A stretch of DNA of 64,000 nt from assembly GCA_036971475.1 (NCBI GenBank), contig JBAIZL010000003.1, positions 54,667,842 through 54,731,841 of the forward strand. The letters are read 5' to 3'. The notes beneath the pieces are model-generated. The model did no database searches. It was not told where the DNA came from and saw only the letters and a program-made list of their open reading frames with translations. Positions 24,470 to 35,816 of the stretch are shown piece after piece; positions within the stretch are counted from its first letter, which is position 1; every line of letters begins with the position of its first letter. The stretch comes from Prosapia bicincta (taxonomy: Eukaryota > Arthropoda > Insecta > Hemiptera > Cercopidae). Made by a program: the position numbers and the translations under genes.

Positions 24470-24941
24470 GTGCAAAGTGATCCCGTTCAGCTGGGATTTT
24501 TCGGACGAACAAGTGCGAAGAGTTGTCGTGATCTAGGCCATGCAGACCTACTCGTACCTACAAGTGAGAATGTTGATAGTCAGCAACAAGCATCCACCAG
24601 CTCAAGTGCCACTAAAATGTTTAAAAGCCCACCCAAAAAGATAATAAGGTAAAAAAACAAGCTGTCAAAGTTTGATGAAAAACTACTCGAAATTGAAAAA
24701 AAGAGTAAAATACTAGGAAGAAAAAACAGTTCGCACTCAAGATGAAGACTATCAGTTCCTCATGAGTTTATTGCCTCATCTCCATGATATTCCTGAAGCA
24801 AGAAAACTGTTCCTGCACAAAAAGATTATGGACGTTGTGATGGATGAATTGCATCAATCTCCGAAAACTTCCTCACATTCTTCGCGGAGATTCCTCCGGG
24901 AGCCAGTACAACACGTCTTCCTATTTTCACGATTTTGATCC
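24470..24941 (+). pseudogene. BESS-motif accessory protein remnant of the Harbinger element
   Basis: From 24,741 the frame reads DEDYQFLMSLLPHLHDI and then ARKLFLHKKIMDVV. This is the pattern of a BESS motif (insect MADF-BESS DNA-binding proteins, a usual second ORF in Harbinger elements). It ends at TGA near 24,941. Upstream is a Ser/Gln-rich segment (24,470-24,652) and a Lys/Glu-rich stretch in other frames, so at least one frameshift near 24,720 and one stop break the gene. The MADF/Myb-like DNA-binding part is not visible. Confidence 0.7.
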
Positions 24942-25118
24942 TAGTGGGACCTTCATTTAAATCAATAAACAAGTACTTACATTTTTTGTAACACGTTTGT
25001 CCATACGCAGTAGTATCGTTATTACGTAACTACCCTTGTTTAGTGAGAAATTATTAAAAAAATATAAGGGTAAAAAAATTTAAAAAGTTTAGTGTTTCTT
25101 GCTTTTTCCCCCACTTAC

Positions 25119-25488
25119 CTTAATGTAACAGCCAGCCGTTCTTGTGGAGAGATCGCTGCACGAAAATTACTGAATTTTTCGAGTTTCGAGTAGATGTTGT
25201 CAACAATGTATTGAAAAGTGTCCTTTTCATTCGAAAATAGGAGAAGAGGTGATTATCATCGATTTGAAGGTCACGCCACAAATGAGAAAATTCCCCAAAC
25301 TCTTCTCTTTTTACGAAAATTTGATTCACCCACATTTCTCGCCTTCGTCTATATTTCCTTCGTCGATAATAAATCAAAGGTGATAATTCCAACGCTAATT
25401 CGTCGTCAGAATCATCATTGAAACTGTTCCGAAGAGCCATCTCGTCTACGCATTCGGACGAACTGAGCGGATCAATGGACGATGGCAT
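25119..25488 (-). pseudogene. Harbinger transposase (HARBI1-like), N-terminal exon remnant
   Basis: Minus-strand frame typical of the start of PIF/Harbinger transposases: an Arg-rich stretch, then MWVNQIFVKREEFGEF and LFSYFRMKRTLFNTLL. I start it at the Met at 25,488, since the Met further upstream (25,596) lies in env outside the element. Past residue ~90 the frame shifts: the expected segment SPQERLAVTLR is in another frame and runs into a donor GTAAGT (25,118-25,113). The next exon with the DDE residues is deleted. Non-functional; mobilisation would need a transposase supplied in trans. Confidence 0.85.
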
Positions 25489-25574
25489 TCGACCGATTTC
25501 GGACAAAGGGTTTTCGCAAGATTTCGTTGCTTCGCAGTTCGCAGCTTTCCGGTCCCAATGGACGACTAGCTTAA

Positions 25575-26397
25575 TAGAGCAAGATGCTACATTCAAAAAT
25601 CTAGTAGGATATACAACTCAATATAGAACAAAAAGATGACTTTTCAACGCAATAGGAAAGATATTTAAAGTCACGATTGGAACATTAGACTCAGATGATG
25701 CACATTATTATAACGACGCATTGAACAAATTACAAACAAACGAACATGATGTCACAAAATTATTAAAGGCACAATCACATATAGTACAATCTACTATTTC
25801 CAATTTCAACAATACATTTACTAATTTACATCAAACAGAAAAAACATTGAATGACAACATACAGGTAATACAAACACTAATGAAAACAACAAATCTCACA
25901 CTTCAAACACAATATTTACATCAAAAGGTGGAAGATTACATAATTTTACTCTTATTAATACTGACAGAAATAAATAGAGAATATTCTAATCTTATACACT
26001 CTATATTATTTGCAAAACAACAAATACTTCATGCATTTATATTGACACCACAAAAATTAATGTATGAACTACTTCAGACCAAACATTATCTACCTAAAGG
26101 TGTATCATATCCATTACCACTATACAAACAAAATGCATATGAATTTATAGATTTATTATCATTAACTGTATATTATATGGATTCTAAATTAATATTTGTA
26201 ATTTATGTTCCAGTAACAGATAATGGAGTATTATCTTTATATCGTGCAGTACTTTTACCAATAGTAAGTAATGCTAACACTTATATGTTTATTAAACCTA
26301 GTACAGAATATTTAGCTATCAGCAACAACAAATTGACTTATTCTCCGGTAACTTCAATTGCAAATTTTAAACAAATTTTGAATAATACTTATATATA
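25575..26397 (+). pseudogene. Errantivirus-type env remnant, central part
   Basis: Continues the env interrupted by the Harbinger insertion. A tetrabasic furin-type site (RTKR) near 25,625-25,636 is followed at once by a stop (TGA 25,637), where F-like proteins start their fusion peptide. After the stop comes a glycine/hydrophobic stretch, then from 25,721 a 225-codon open frame rich in Asn, Gln, Thr and Leu with helical periodicity, ending at 26,398. The order of cleavage site, hydrophobic segment and long helical region is what I expect of baculovirus-F/errantivirus Env. Relics of the ectodomain only; broken. Confidence 0.65.
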
Positions 26398-26749
26398 ATA
26401 TTTTAAATAATAAACCCAATAACCACAAATTAACTTTATTTATTCACCTGATGTACATTTCAGTTACAAGGTAACCATCTTCAGAAGTACTGAACAAAAA
26501 ATTAATTTAATTTAAAACGTATATATATAAAACATATTTAGCAAAAAAATATTGAGGTTATAAATTTAATTCTTATTTTGTCTTAAACATTGTCACTTAA
26601 AATCAGCTGATTTTTAATTTAATCAATCAAAGAATATAAAACTGAATTAATGTTTAATCTGAATTAATGTTTAATGTTAGAATCTTTTGACAATGTTTAA
26701 GACTACATAAGAATTAAATTTATAACCTCAATATTTTTTGCTATATATG

Positions 26750-26803
<54 letters not shown>

Positions 26804-26937
26804 GTTTTAAATTATATTAATTTTTTGTTCAGTACTTCTGAAGATGGTTACCTTGTAATTAAAATGTACATCAGGTGAATAAATAAAGTTAATTTGTGGT
26901 TATTGGGTTTATTATTTAAAATATTATAACATAGGCC
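26395..26937. mobile_element. Palindromic (snapback) element A, ~540 bp, hammerhead-like core
   Basis: Two arms of about 250 bp are mutual reverse complements (ATAATATTTTAAATAATAAA on the left, its complement ending near 26,930). The centre near 26,640-26,680 holds a doubled CTGAATTAATGTTTAAT. The right arm carries a (TA)n expansion at 26,750-26,801. Each arm contains CTGAAGATGGTTACCTTGTAA, followed in the left arm (minus strand 26,484-26,458) by CTGAAA. The element splits env. It shares sequence with element C at 27,925-28,150, including the following CCACAGTTGCT(T)CAAG. I infer a Penelope-like or other snapback retroelement end; a foldback MITE is the alternative. Confidence 0.7.
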
Positions 26938-26984
26938 ACAGTTGCTCAAGAAAGTCATTATATTATTACTTATATATATATATT

Positions 26985-27212
26985 TAATAAATTAAAAATA
27001 TTTCAAAAACAAGAATACTTCTAATGAATATATTTATTCAAAGCTTTTCGCCGATAAAATAGTATCAGCATCTTCAGGAAAATAATTATCTAATGATTAG
27101 ATTATATAATTATTTTCCTGAAGATGCTGATATTATTTTATCGGCGAAAAGCTTTGAATAAATATATTCATTAAAAGTATTCTTGTTTTTGAAATATTTT
27201 TAATTTATTAAC
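26985..27212. mobile_element. Palindromic (snapback) element B, ~228 bp, hammerhead-like core
   Basis: Two near-perfect inverted arms of about 107 bp (from TTAATAAATTAAAAATATTT, mirrored to the end) flank a short AT-rich centre at 27,092-27,105. Each arm holds CTGAAGATGCTGATA, a loop, then TATCGGCGAAAAG (plus 27,118-27,149; minus 27,077-27,046). The arm sequence differs from elements A and C but the core layout is the same. It also lies inside env. Confidence 0.8.
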
Positions 27213-27240
27213 TATATGTACAAGAAAACATATCACCATA

Positions 27241-27924
<684 letters not shown>

Positions 27925-27930
<6 letters not shown>

Positions 27931-28150
27931 ACAACCACTCACCACAAATTCAACAAATTTTATTTAACCTTATGTACATTTCGATTACAAAGTAATCATC
28001 TTCGGAGGTATTTTTACAAATAACTGTTATTTGTAAAAATACCTCTGAAGATGATTACTTTGTAATCGAAATGTACATAAGGTTTAATAAAATTTGTAGA
28101 ATTTGTGGTGGGAGGTTGTTTTATTTAATATAAACATTTATGCCACAGTT
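27925..28150. mobile_element. Palindromic (snapback) element C, hammerhead-like core
   Basis: The left arm (27,925-28,023, GATAAAACAACCACTCACCA) is mirrored by the right arm (28,024-28,125), with almost no spacer. The right arm reads CTGAAGATGATTACTTTGTA then ATCGAAATG (28,045-28,071). The left copy has CCGAAGATG, losing one core base. It is a diverged relative of element A: the same TGTACATTT, ACCACAAATT and trailing CCACAGTTGCT(T)CAAG. It cuts off the env tail. Confidence 0.75.
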
Positions 28151-28151
28151 G

Positions 28152-31100
28152 CTTCAAGTTGTTGAATGTATCCTGTTATCAAGTGTGCATACACCTTTGT
28201 ACTTGAAGGACAACGAACTCCTATCCCTACACAAATAATATTAACCCATACAACATCCAACATCGTAGTTTACCTTATATCCCCTGAATCGCCTTCTACA
28301 TCTAACCAACCTTCAAGTTGTTGAATGTATCCTGTTATCAAGTGTGCATACACCTTTGTACTTGAAGGACAACGAACTCCTATCCCTACACAAATAATAT
28401 TAACCCATACAACATCCAACATCGTAGTTTACCTTATATCCCCTGAATCGCCTTCTACATCTAACCAACCTTCAAGTTGTTGAATGTATCCTGTTATCAA
28501 GTGTGCATACACCTTTGTACTTGAAGGACAACGAACTCCTATCCCTACACAAATAATGTTAACCCATACAACATCCAACATCGTAGTTTACCTTATATCC
28601 CCTGAATCGCCTTCTACATCTAACCAACCTTCAAGTTGTTGAATGTATCCTGTTATCAAGTGTGCATACACCTTTGTACTTGAAGGACAACGAACTCCTA
28701 TCCCTACACAAATAATGTTAACCCATACAACATCCAACATCGTAGTTTACCTGATATCCCCTTATCCCCTGAATCGCCTTCTACATCTAACCAACCTTCA
28801 AGTTGTTGAATGTATCCTGTTATCAAGTGTGCATACACCTTTGTACTTGAAGGACAACGAACTCCTATCCCTACACAAATAATGTTAACCCATACAACAT
28901 CCAACATCGTAGTTTACCTGATATCCCCTTATCCCCTGAATCGCCTTCTACATCTAACCAACCTTCAAGTTGTTGAATGTATCCTGTTATCAAGTGTGCA
29001 TACACCTTTGTACTTGAAGGACAACGAACTCCTATCCCTACACAAATAATGTTAACCCATACAACATCCAACATCGTAGTTTACCTTATATCCCCTGAAT
29101 CGCCTTCTACATCTAACCAACCTTCAAGTTGTTGAATGTATCTTGTTATCAAGTGTGCATACACCTTTGTACTTGAAGGACAACGAACTCCTATCCCTAC
29201 ACAAATAATGTTAACCCATACAACATCCAACATCGTAGTTTACCTTATATCCCCTGAATCGCCTTCTACATCTAACCAACCTTCAAGTTGTTGAATGTAT
29301 CCTGTTATCAAGTGTGCATACACCTTTGTACTTGAAGGACAACGAACTCCTATCCCTACACAAATAATGTTAACCCATACAACATCCAACATCGTAGTTT
29401 ACCTTATATCCCCTGAATCGCCTTCTACATCTAACCAACCTTCAAGTTGTTGAATGTATCCTGTTATCAAGTGTGCATACACCTTTGTACTTAAAGGACA
29501 ACGAACTCCTATCCCTACGCAATTAATGTTAACCCATACAACATCCAACATCGTAGTTTACCTGATATCCCCTTATCCCCTGAATCGCCTTCTACATCTA
29601 ACCAACCTTCAAGTTGTTGAATGTATCCTGTTATCAAGTGTGCATACACCTTTGTACTTGAAGGACAACGAACTCCTATCCCTACACAAATAATGTTAAC
29701 CCATACAACATCCAACATCGTAGTTTACCTGATATCCCCTGAATCGCCTTCTACATCTAACCAACCTTCAAGTTGTTGAATGTATCCTGTTATCAAGTGT
29801 GCATACACCTTTGTACTTGAAGGACAACGAACTCCTATCCCTACACAATTAATGTCAACCCATACAACATCCAACATCGTAGTTTACCTGATATCCCCTG
29901 AATCGCCTTCTACATCTAACCAACCTTCAAGTTGTTGAATGTATCCAGTTATCAAGTGTGCATACACCTTTGTACTTGAAGGACAACGAACTCCTATCCC
30001 TACACAATTAATGTCAACCCATACAACATCCAACATCGTAGTTTACCTGATATCCCCTGAATCGCCTTCTACATCTAACCAACCTTCAAGTTGTTGAATG
30101 TATCCAGTTATCAAATGTGCATACACCTTTGTACTTGAAGGACAACGAACTCCTATCCCTACACAATTAATGTCAACCCATACAACATCCAACATCGTAG
30201 TTTACCTGATATCCCCTGAATCGCCTTCTACATCTAACCAACCTTCAAGTTGTTGAATGTATCCTGTTATCAAGTGTGCATACACCTTTGTACTTGAAGG
30301 ACAACGAACTCCTATCCCTACACAATTAATGTCAACCCATACAACATCCAACATCGTAGTTTACCTGATATCCCCTGAATCGCCTTCTACATCTAACCAA
30401 CCTTCAAGTTGTTGAATGTATCCAGTTATCAAGTGTGCATACACCTTTGTACTTGAAGGACAACGAACTCCTATCCCTACACAATTAATGTCAACCCATA
30501 CATCATCCAACATCGTAGTTTACCTGATATCCCCTGAATCGCCTTCTACATCTAACCAACCTTCAAGTTGTTGAATGTATCCTGTTATCAAGTGTGCATA
30601 CACCTTTGTACTTGAAGGACAACGAACTCCTATCCCTACACAATTAATGTCAACCCATACAACATCCAACATCGTAGTTTACCTGATATCCCCTGAATCG
30701 CCTTCTACATCTAACCAACCTTCAAGTTGTTGAATGTATCCAGTTATCAAGTGTGCATACACCTTTGTACTTGAAGGACAACGAACTCCTATCCCTACAC
30801 AATTAATGTCAACCCATACAACATCCAACATCGTAGTTTACCTGATATCCCCTGAATCGCCTTCTACATCTAACCAACCTTCAAGTTGTTGAATGTATCC
30901 AGTTATCAAGTGTGCATACACCTTTGTACTTGAAGGACAACGAACTCCTATCCCTACACAATTAATGTCAACCCATACAACATCCAACGTAGTTTACCTG
31001 ATATCCCCTGAATCGCCTTCTACATCTAACCAACCTTCAAGTTGTTGAATGTATCCAGTTATCAAGTGTGCATACACCTTTGTACTTGAAGGACAACGAA

Positions 31101-32756
31101 CTCCTATCCCTACACAATTAATGTCAACCCATACAACATCCAACATCGTAGTTTACCTGATATCCCCTTATCCCCTGAATCGCCTTCTACATCTAACCAA
31201 CCTTCAAGTTGTTGAATGTATCCTGTTATCAAGTGTGCATACACCTTTGGACTTGAAGGACAACGAACTCCTATCCCTACACAATTAATGTTAACCCATT
31301 CAACATCCAACATCGTAGTTTACCTTATATCCCCTGAATCGCCTTCTACATCTAACCAACCTTCAAGTTGTTGAATGTATCCTGTTATCAAGTGTGCATA
31401 CACCTTTGTACTTGAAGGACAACGAACTCCTATCCCTACACAATTAATGTCAACCCATACAACATCCAACATCGTAGTTTACCTGATATCCCCTGAATCG
31501 CCTTCTACATCTAACCAACCTTCAAGTTGTTGAATGTATCCAGTTAGCAAGTGTGCATACACCTTTGTACTTGAAGGACAACGAACTCCTATCCCTACAC
31601 AATTAATGTCAACCCATACAACATCCAACATCGTAGTTTACCTGATATCCCCTGAATCGCCTTCTACATCTAACCAACCTTCAAGTTGTTGAATGTATCC
31701 AGTTATCAAGTGTGCATACACCTTTGTACTTGAAGGACAACGAACTCCTATCCCTAAACAATTAATGTCAACCCATACAACATCCAACATCGTAGTTTAC
31801 CTGATATCCCCTGAATCGCCTTCTACATCTAACCAACCTTCAAGTTGTTGAATGTATCCAGTTATCAAGTGTGCATACACCTTTGTACTTGAAGGACAAC
31901 GAACTCCTATCCCTACACAATTAATGTCAACCCATACAACATCCAACATCGTAGTTTACCTGATATCCCCTGAATCGCCTTCTACATCTAACCAACCTTC
32001 AAGTTGTTGAATGTATCCAGTTATCAAGTGTGCATACACCTTTGTACTTGAAGGACAACGAACTCCTATCCCTACACAAATAATGTTAACCCATACAACA
32101 TCCAACATCGTAGTTTACCTGATATCCCCTTATCCCCTGAATCGCCTTTACATCTAACCAACCTTCAAGTTGTTGAATGTATCCTGTTATCAAGTTTGCA
32201 TACACCTTTGTACTTGAAGGACAACGAACACCTATCCCTACGCAATTAATGTTAACCCATACAACATCCAACATCGTAGTTTACCTGATATCCCCTTATC
32301 CCCTGAATCGCCTTTACATCTAACCAACCTTCAAGTTGTTGAATGTATCCTGTTATCAAGTGTGCATACACCTTTGTACTTGAAGGACAACGAACACCTA
32401 TCCCTACGCAATTAATGTTAACCCATACAACATCCAACATCGTAGTTTACCTGATATCCCCTTATCTCCTGAATCGCCTTCTACATCTAACCAACCTTCT
32501 ATAGACCTAGACAACATCCAACATCGTAGTTTACCTGATATCCCCTTATCCCCTGAATCGCCTTCTACCTCTAACCAACCTTTCAATAGACCTAGACAAC
32601 ATCCAACATCGTAGTTTACCTGATATCCCCTTATCCCCTGAATCGCCTTCTACATCTAACCAACCTTCTATAGACCTAGACAACATCCAACATCGTAGTT
32701 TACCTGATATCCCCTTATCCCCTGAATCGCCTTCCACATCTAACCAACCTTCAAGT
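28152..32756. repeat. Satellite array 2: 159/167-bp unit, 27 copies, plus 84-bp end units
   Basis: The start CTTCAAGTTGTTGAATGTAT recurs 27 times. Spacing is 159 bp (28,152, 28,311, 28,470, 28,629), or 167 bp where CCTTATCC is inserted before CCTGAATCGCC. Copies are nearly identical, with two sub-families (CAAATAATGTTAACC and CAATTAATGTCAACC) in patches. At the right end (32,490-32,756) it changes to three 84/85-bp units lacking the TTGTTGAATG... half and carrying CTATAGACCTAGACAACATC instead. These connect in frame to the retroelement tail. The repeated 79- and 67-codon frames in the array have stops at unit boundaries and are not genes. Confidence 0.95.
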
Positions 32757-32795
32757 CCTCGAAGACGAAGTGCACGTCTGCCAGATAGAATGTAA
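32492..32795 (+). pseudogene. 3' coding tail of an LTR retrotransposon, built of 28-residue repeats
   Basis: Reading back from the stop (TAA 32,793-32,795) the frame ends SSPRRRSARLPDRM. It is preceded by repeats of 28 residues (84 bp) containing HRSLPDIPLSPESPSTSNQP. One unit is 85 bp, so the frame breaks near 32,580. A basic RRSARLP-type end just before a polypurine tract is common for the last ORF of LTR elements. It may be the pol C terminus of a separate element, or the cytoplasmic tail of the env element to the left; I cannot decide. Confidence 0.55.
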
Positions 32796-32840
32796 TACTA
32801 CATAGAGCTACCAAAACGAATCGTGGTCGATTCTTTTCTT

Positions 32841-32853
32841 AAGGAGGGAGGAT
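32841..32853 (+). other. Polypurine tract
   Basis: AAGGAGGGAGGAT ends immediately before the TGTTAT that opens the LTR, the position for priming plus-strand DNA synthesis. Confidence 0.7.
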
Positions 32854-33528
32854 TGTTATATATTGCGAATTTTCGCAGTTATTCATATTGCATATTATGT
32901 TATTTACTTTATCAATTTCTTATATTATAATTGAATATATTATAAATGACATGTATTACGTATTTCTTAAACATGAATCAGACTACATTATGTAAACTAA
33001 AGTGACCAAGTCATATTAGTAACTTTCCGATGGACTTTTATGTTAACTTAAAGATCTCATTAGTTACTTTCCATATAATTATCTTTCCATATTGAGCAAC
33101 ATGTGGCCTTGTTCTACTCGATGTATCACTGAGCAATGTACAAGTAAACTAAATAAGTTATATATACACCCCAACAAGAGCGAAGAGTCAGTCTTGTTCC
33201 AGTTTTGTTAATTCTTTTCTCTTTTCAACTCTTGCACAATATATGTGCATTAGCTATGTTCTACATTTGTCTCTATTCAGACATTTATTCCATAATAATA
33301 CCTTGTAACAACTCTGACGAGTTATATAAGTCACATTATTTCTTCTTATTATATTTATGCCCCGAGAGGACGTAACTTGCAATCATTCCTTACTTGCGAT
33401 AACCGTTTCATACGATATCTTAACGTAACTCATTCTGTTTACTTCTTAATAAAGTTTAATTATTCGTTGTATAATACATGCGAGTTTTATTTGGTCGCAC
33501 CCCTTGAAAACACAGGGATTGGATAACA
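32854..33528 (+). repeat. LTR of an LTR retrotransposon (~675 bp)
   Basis: Begins TGTTATATATTGCG after the polypurine tract and ends ATTGGATAACA, so the ends are the short inverted repeat TGTTAT...ATAACA. Inside are a TATA-type box (TTATATATACACC, 33,159), a likely start region (GAGTCAGTCTTG) and an AATAAA (33,449). No second copy is in the window, so the right boundary is inferred from the terminal repeat. It would be a 3' LTR whose internal part was replaced by array 2. Confidence 0.7.
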
Positions 33529-34250
33529 CAAGGGTGGTTATCACAGATATTTGCCCTAATAGAAAACAATAAAGGAAAACCTCTAACTGTCCCAATTATT
33601 GTAAACTAATTACACTTGACAACAAACTTTTAATTAAAAACCTTTAGACAAATGCAAAAATGCAGCTAAATTCATCACAACTCTAATCGAGTAAGACAAG
33701 ATAAAATAAACGCACTTGTTGAATAAACACAGCTGTCGACCCAATTCCCTTGCAGTCCAAAGTCTATAATCGTAGCGATTTAGTTTGTTACTCTAGTTGG
33801 CTGAGGCCGCCTCGACTTTCTTCTTTCAGATTGTTTACTCTAGACTAGACATTACATTGAAGTGAATGTGGCAACACAGCTTGGTTGTATTATAGGTTAG
33901 CTTTTCAATTTATTGTCTTATAAGATTATAATTTAAAATCCAATCTGTATAAGAAAATTAATATATCGATTTTTGTTACATTCGAGAAACTGTAGTATAT
34001 AAACATTATTTAATTCTATCAAGCCAACGAAATTTTGGTTCGGAATCAATTAATCGGAAGTGCATGGTGAAAAGGCATCATTTTTTAATTGCCATTTTAA
34101 CAAATTCTGGTTGACAACTATTATGGACAAAATTATAACTTATTACATTTTCTCCAATTCAGTTACACCTAAAAGAAATTCAACGAAAAACATTCCTTCC
34201 TCAAGAAGTATGATTTATTTTTAGTTCGTCCTACCAGGAGTGTTATATCT
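33529..34250. other. AT-rich low-copy interval
   Basis: No coding frame or clear element. TGGTTATCACAG at 33,534 might be a primer-binding-like site after the LTR. A strong pyrimidine tract and AG (TTTCTTCTTTCAG, 33,818-33,830) could be a splice acceptor on plus, but no coding exon follows. Confidence 0.5.
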
Positions 34251-35172
34251 GATATAAAAATGAATCCTTGTATGTATGTATGAGCCTTATGCATTACTAA
34301 AACACTAACCCGATCCCCATGAAACTTTGGAAAATTGTTGAGTACACATCTGGGAAGATTTCTGAGTAGGTCTTAAAGGCGTAGCCCACGGGGGTGACAC
34401 GTGACCCCCCAAAACCAATTAATTTTAGCAGAAAAATATTAACATTTGTTGATTCCATCTTCGCGTGAGCTACTAGTAATCACTTACACTTTTGAAAAGT
34501 TTTAAACTTGCCTATAGTAGCACTTACTTTGCTTGTTGAGGACGGCCGTTTCGGGAGATGTGTCTAGTAACTCCAGTTACGGTCTGAGTTGACAAAGGGA
34601 CTCATCTCCCGAAACGGCCGTCCTCAACAAGCAAAGTAAGTGCTACTATAGGCAAGTTTAAAACATTTTAAAAGTGTAAGAAAAATATTAACCTATAAAA
34701 CGGTGCTAGATTTTTAACAAAATAGCTTCCTAACGAGATAACATTTAAATTGTTTAAATACCAAAACAGCATAAGATATAATTTCCTATATTATCTTATC
34801 TTAACACATTTCATTGAATTCATTCCAATTTCGTTTCTAAGCAATACTCAACAATTTAAATTTATTTGGACTTAATTTCGAAAATACTTCCTTTTTTCAT
34901 TAACAGCTGTATATGGCTTGCTCACGTGTCGAAAATCCTTTCAATTTATTTGTGTACACACCTGAAAGAAATACCAATAATATTGTATAGCCTAATACAC
35001 TTCAAAAAAATAACACTCAATCAAAAACTATGAATGTCCCACTTTCTCGAGCCACTACTATAAGTTCAGCTATTATTATGTTAATAAAATACTAAATTAG
35101 GTTTAGCTAATGTTAAGAAGCCATTCATTAATTAACTTTTAGACGGTACGAAGTTCACCGGGTCAGCTAGTA
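34240..35172 (+). mobile_element. Degenerate interspersed repeat (Helitron- or RTE-like ends)
   Basis: Left part: CTGATATAAAAATGAATCCT, a TGTATG repeat, then CCCGATCCCCATGAAACTTT, a word pattern I know from common arthropod repeats. The right end reads GAAGTTCACCGGGTCAGCTA then GT (35,151-35,172), the conserved end of such repeats. No protein is encoded. The class is uncertain, since Helitron and RTE-derived ends look alike here. It contains the palindrome at 34,483-34,680. Confidence 0.45.
34483..34680. repeat. Palindrome: two 78-bp inverted arms, 42-bp spacer
   Basis: Arms 34,483-34,560 and 34,603-34,680 are near-perfect reverse complements, containing GACGGCCGTTTCGGGAGATG and its complement. 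Outside the arms, GAAAAATATTAAC occurs on both sides (34,432 and 34,679), so the palindrome may be an insertion with a flanking duplication of older sequence. The CGAAACGGCCGTC word is common in arthropod snapback repeats. Confidence 0.9.
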
Positions 35173-35816
35173 CGGTAATTGATGAAATTAACTTGACCAA
35201 TCACTTTCACTATTACAGCCAGAGGACTGCTTTGTGACCGAAGACCTGGCGGAACCTGAAGCAGAATTGTTTAGCACGACAAAAAGAAGGATTACCAGGA
35301 TCTGAGGTGAAGAGGTATGTACTATGGGGAGAACTGAGCACTTGGTAGGATTTTCTGACAACATTTATTGGTCGTGAAAGAACTGATCGAGGACGGCTAC
35401 ATTCATTCAAAGGTTATCTAATACAAATTTTATATTTTTTCTACAAACAATAACTTTGAGCTAATATTGTTTATGTAAATAATCGGTAGAATTATTATTT
35501 ATCCTTTAGAGGGGTCAAAGTTTGTTCAAACTGACATTGGACATAAAACGACCAAAGCGCTAATAAATAAAACATTTCGTATTTAGAATCTTATAAACAT
35601 TACTTATGAAAGCCTTTTCAGTCTAGAAAAATTGGTCAAATTTAATGTATGACATTTTATCAGAATATGGCTGTCTTGTAGCAGTCTAAATAGCTCCAGT
35701 TAAGTTATTTTACTTTGACTTAGTTCTATTAGTTAGTCTAATAGTAGACAAACTCGGCACCTCCAGCAGCCCCACTTTCTATATACAAGTCTTGCTAACT
35801 CTACACTTCCCTAGAA
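35173..35816. other. Low-copy interval with an exon-like stretch at 35,218-35,369
   Basis: On plus, a good acceptor (CTTTCACTATTACAG) precedes 35,219. One frame from about 35,238 reads KTWRNLKQNCLARQKEG and continues to a stop near 35,347. The Trp-x-x-Leu pattern resembles part of a MADF domain, so this may be a transposon accessory-gene fragment, but similarity over so few residues is weak. The minus-strand 65-codon frame here is its shadow. The rest is AT-rich with no feature I can support. Confidence 0.25.

Larger units (their letters stand above)
24413..25571. mobile_element. PIF/Harbinger DNA transposon, internally deleted (1,159 bp)
   Basis: The element is bounded by imperfect terminal inverted repeats: GGCCTCTCGTCCACTGGGCC on the left, and AGCTAGTCGTCCATTGGGAC when the right end is read on the minus strand. 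It is flanked by a 3-bp TAA duplication (24,410-24,412 and 25,572-25,574), as expected for PIF/Harbinger (TWA targets). It carries remnants of both usual genes: a BESS-motif accessory protein on plus and the transposase N terminus on minus. The middle, including the DDE catalytic domain, is gone. It sits inside the retroelement env, so it is younger than that element. Confidence 0.88.

Noticed and set aside
25218..25639. Two plus-strand frames over the right end of the Harbinger element
   Set aside because: Antisense of the transposase N terminus, crossing the element boundary into env.
28643..32737. Repeated 79-codon (plus) and 60-67-codon (minus) frames
   Set aside because: Each is the same segment of the 159/167-bp satellite unit, ended by stops at unit boundaries and overlapping on both strands.
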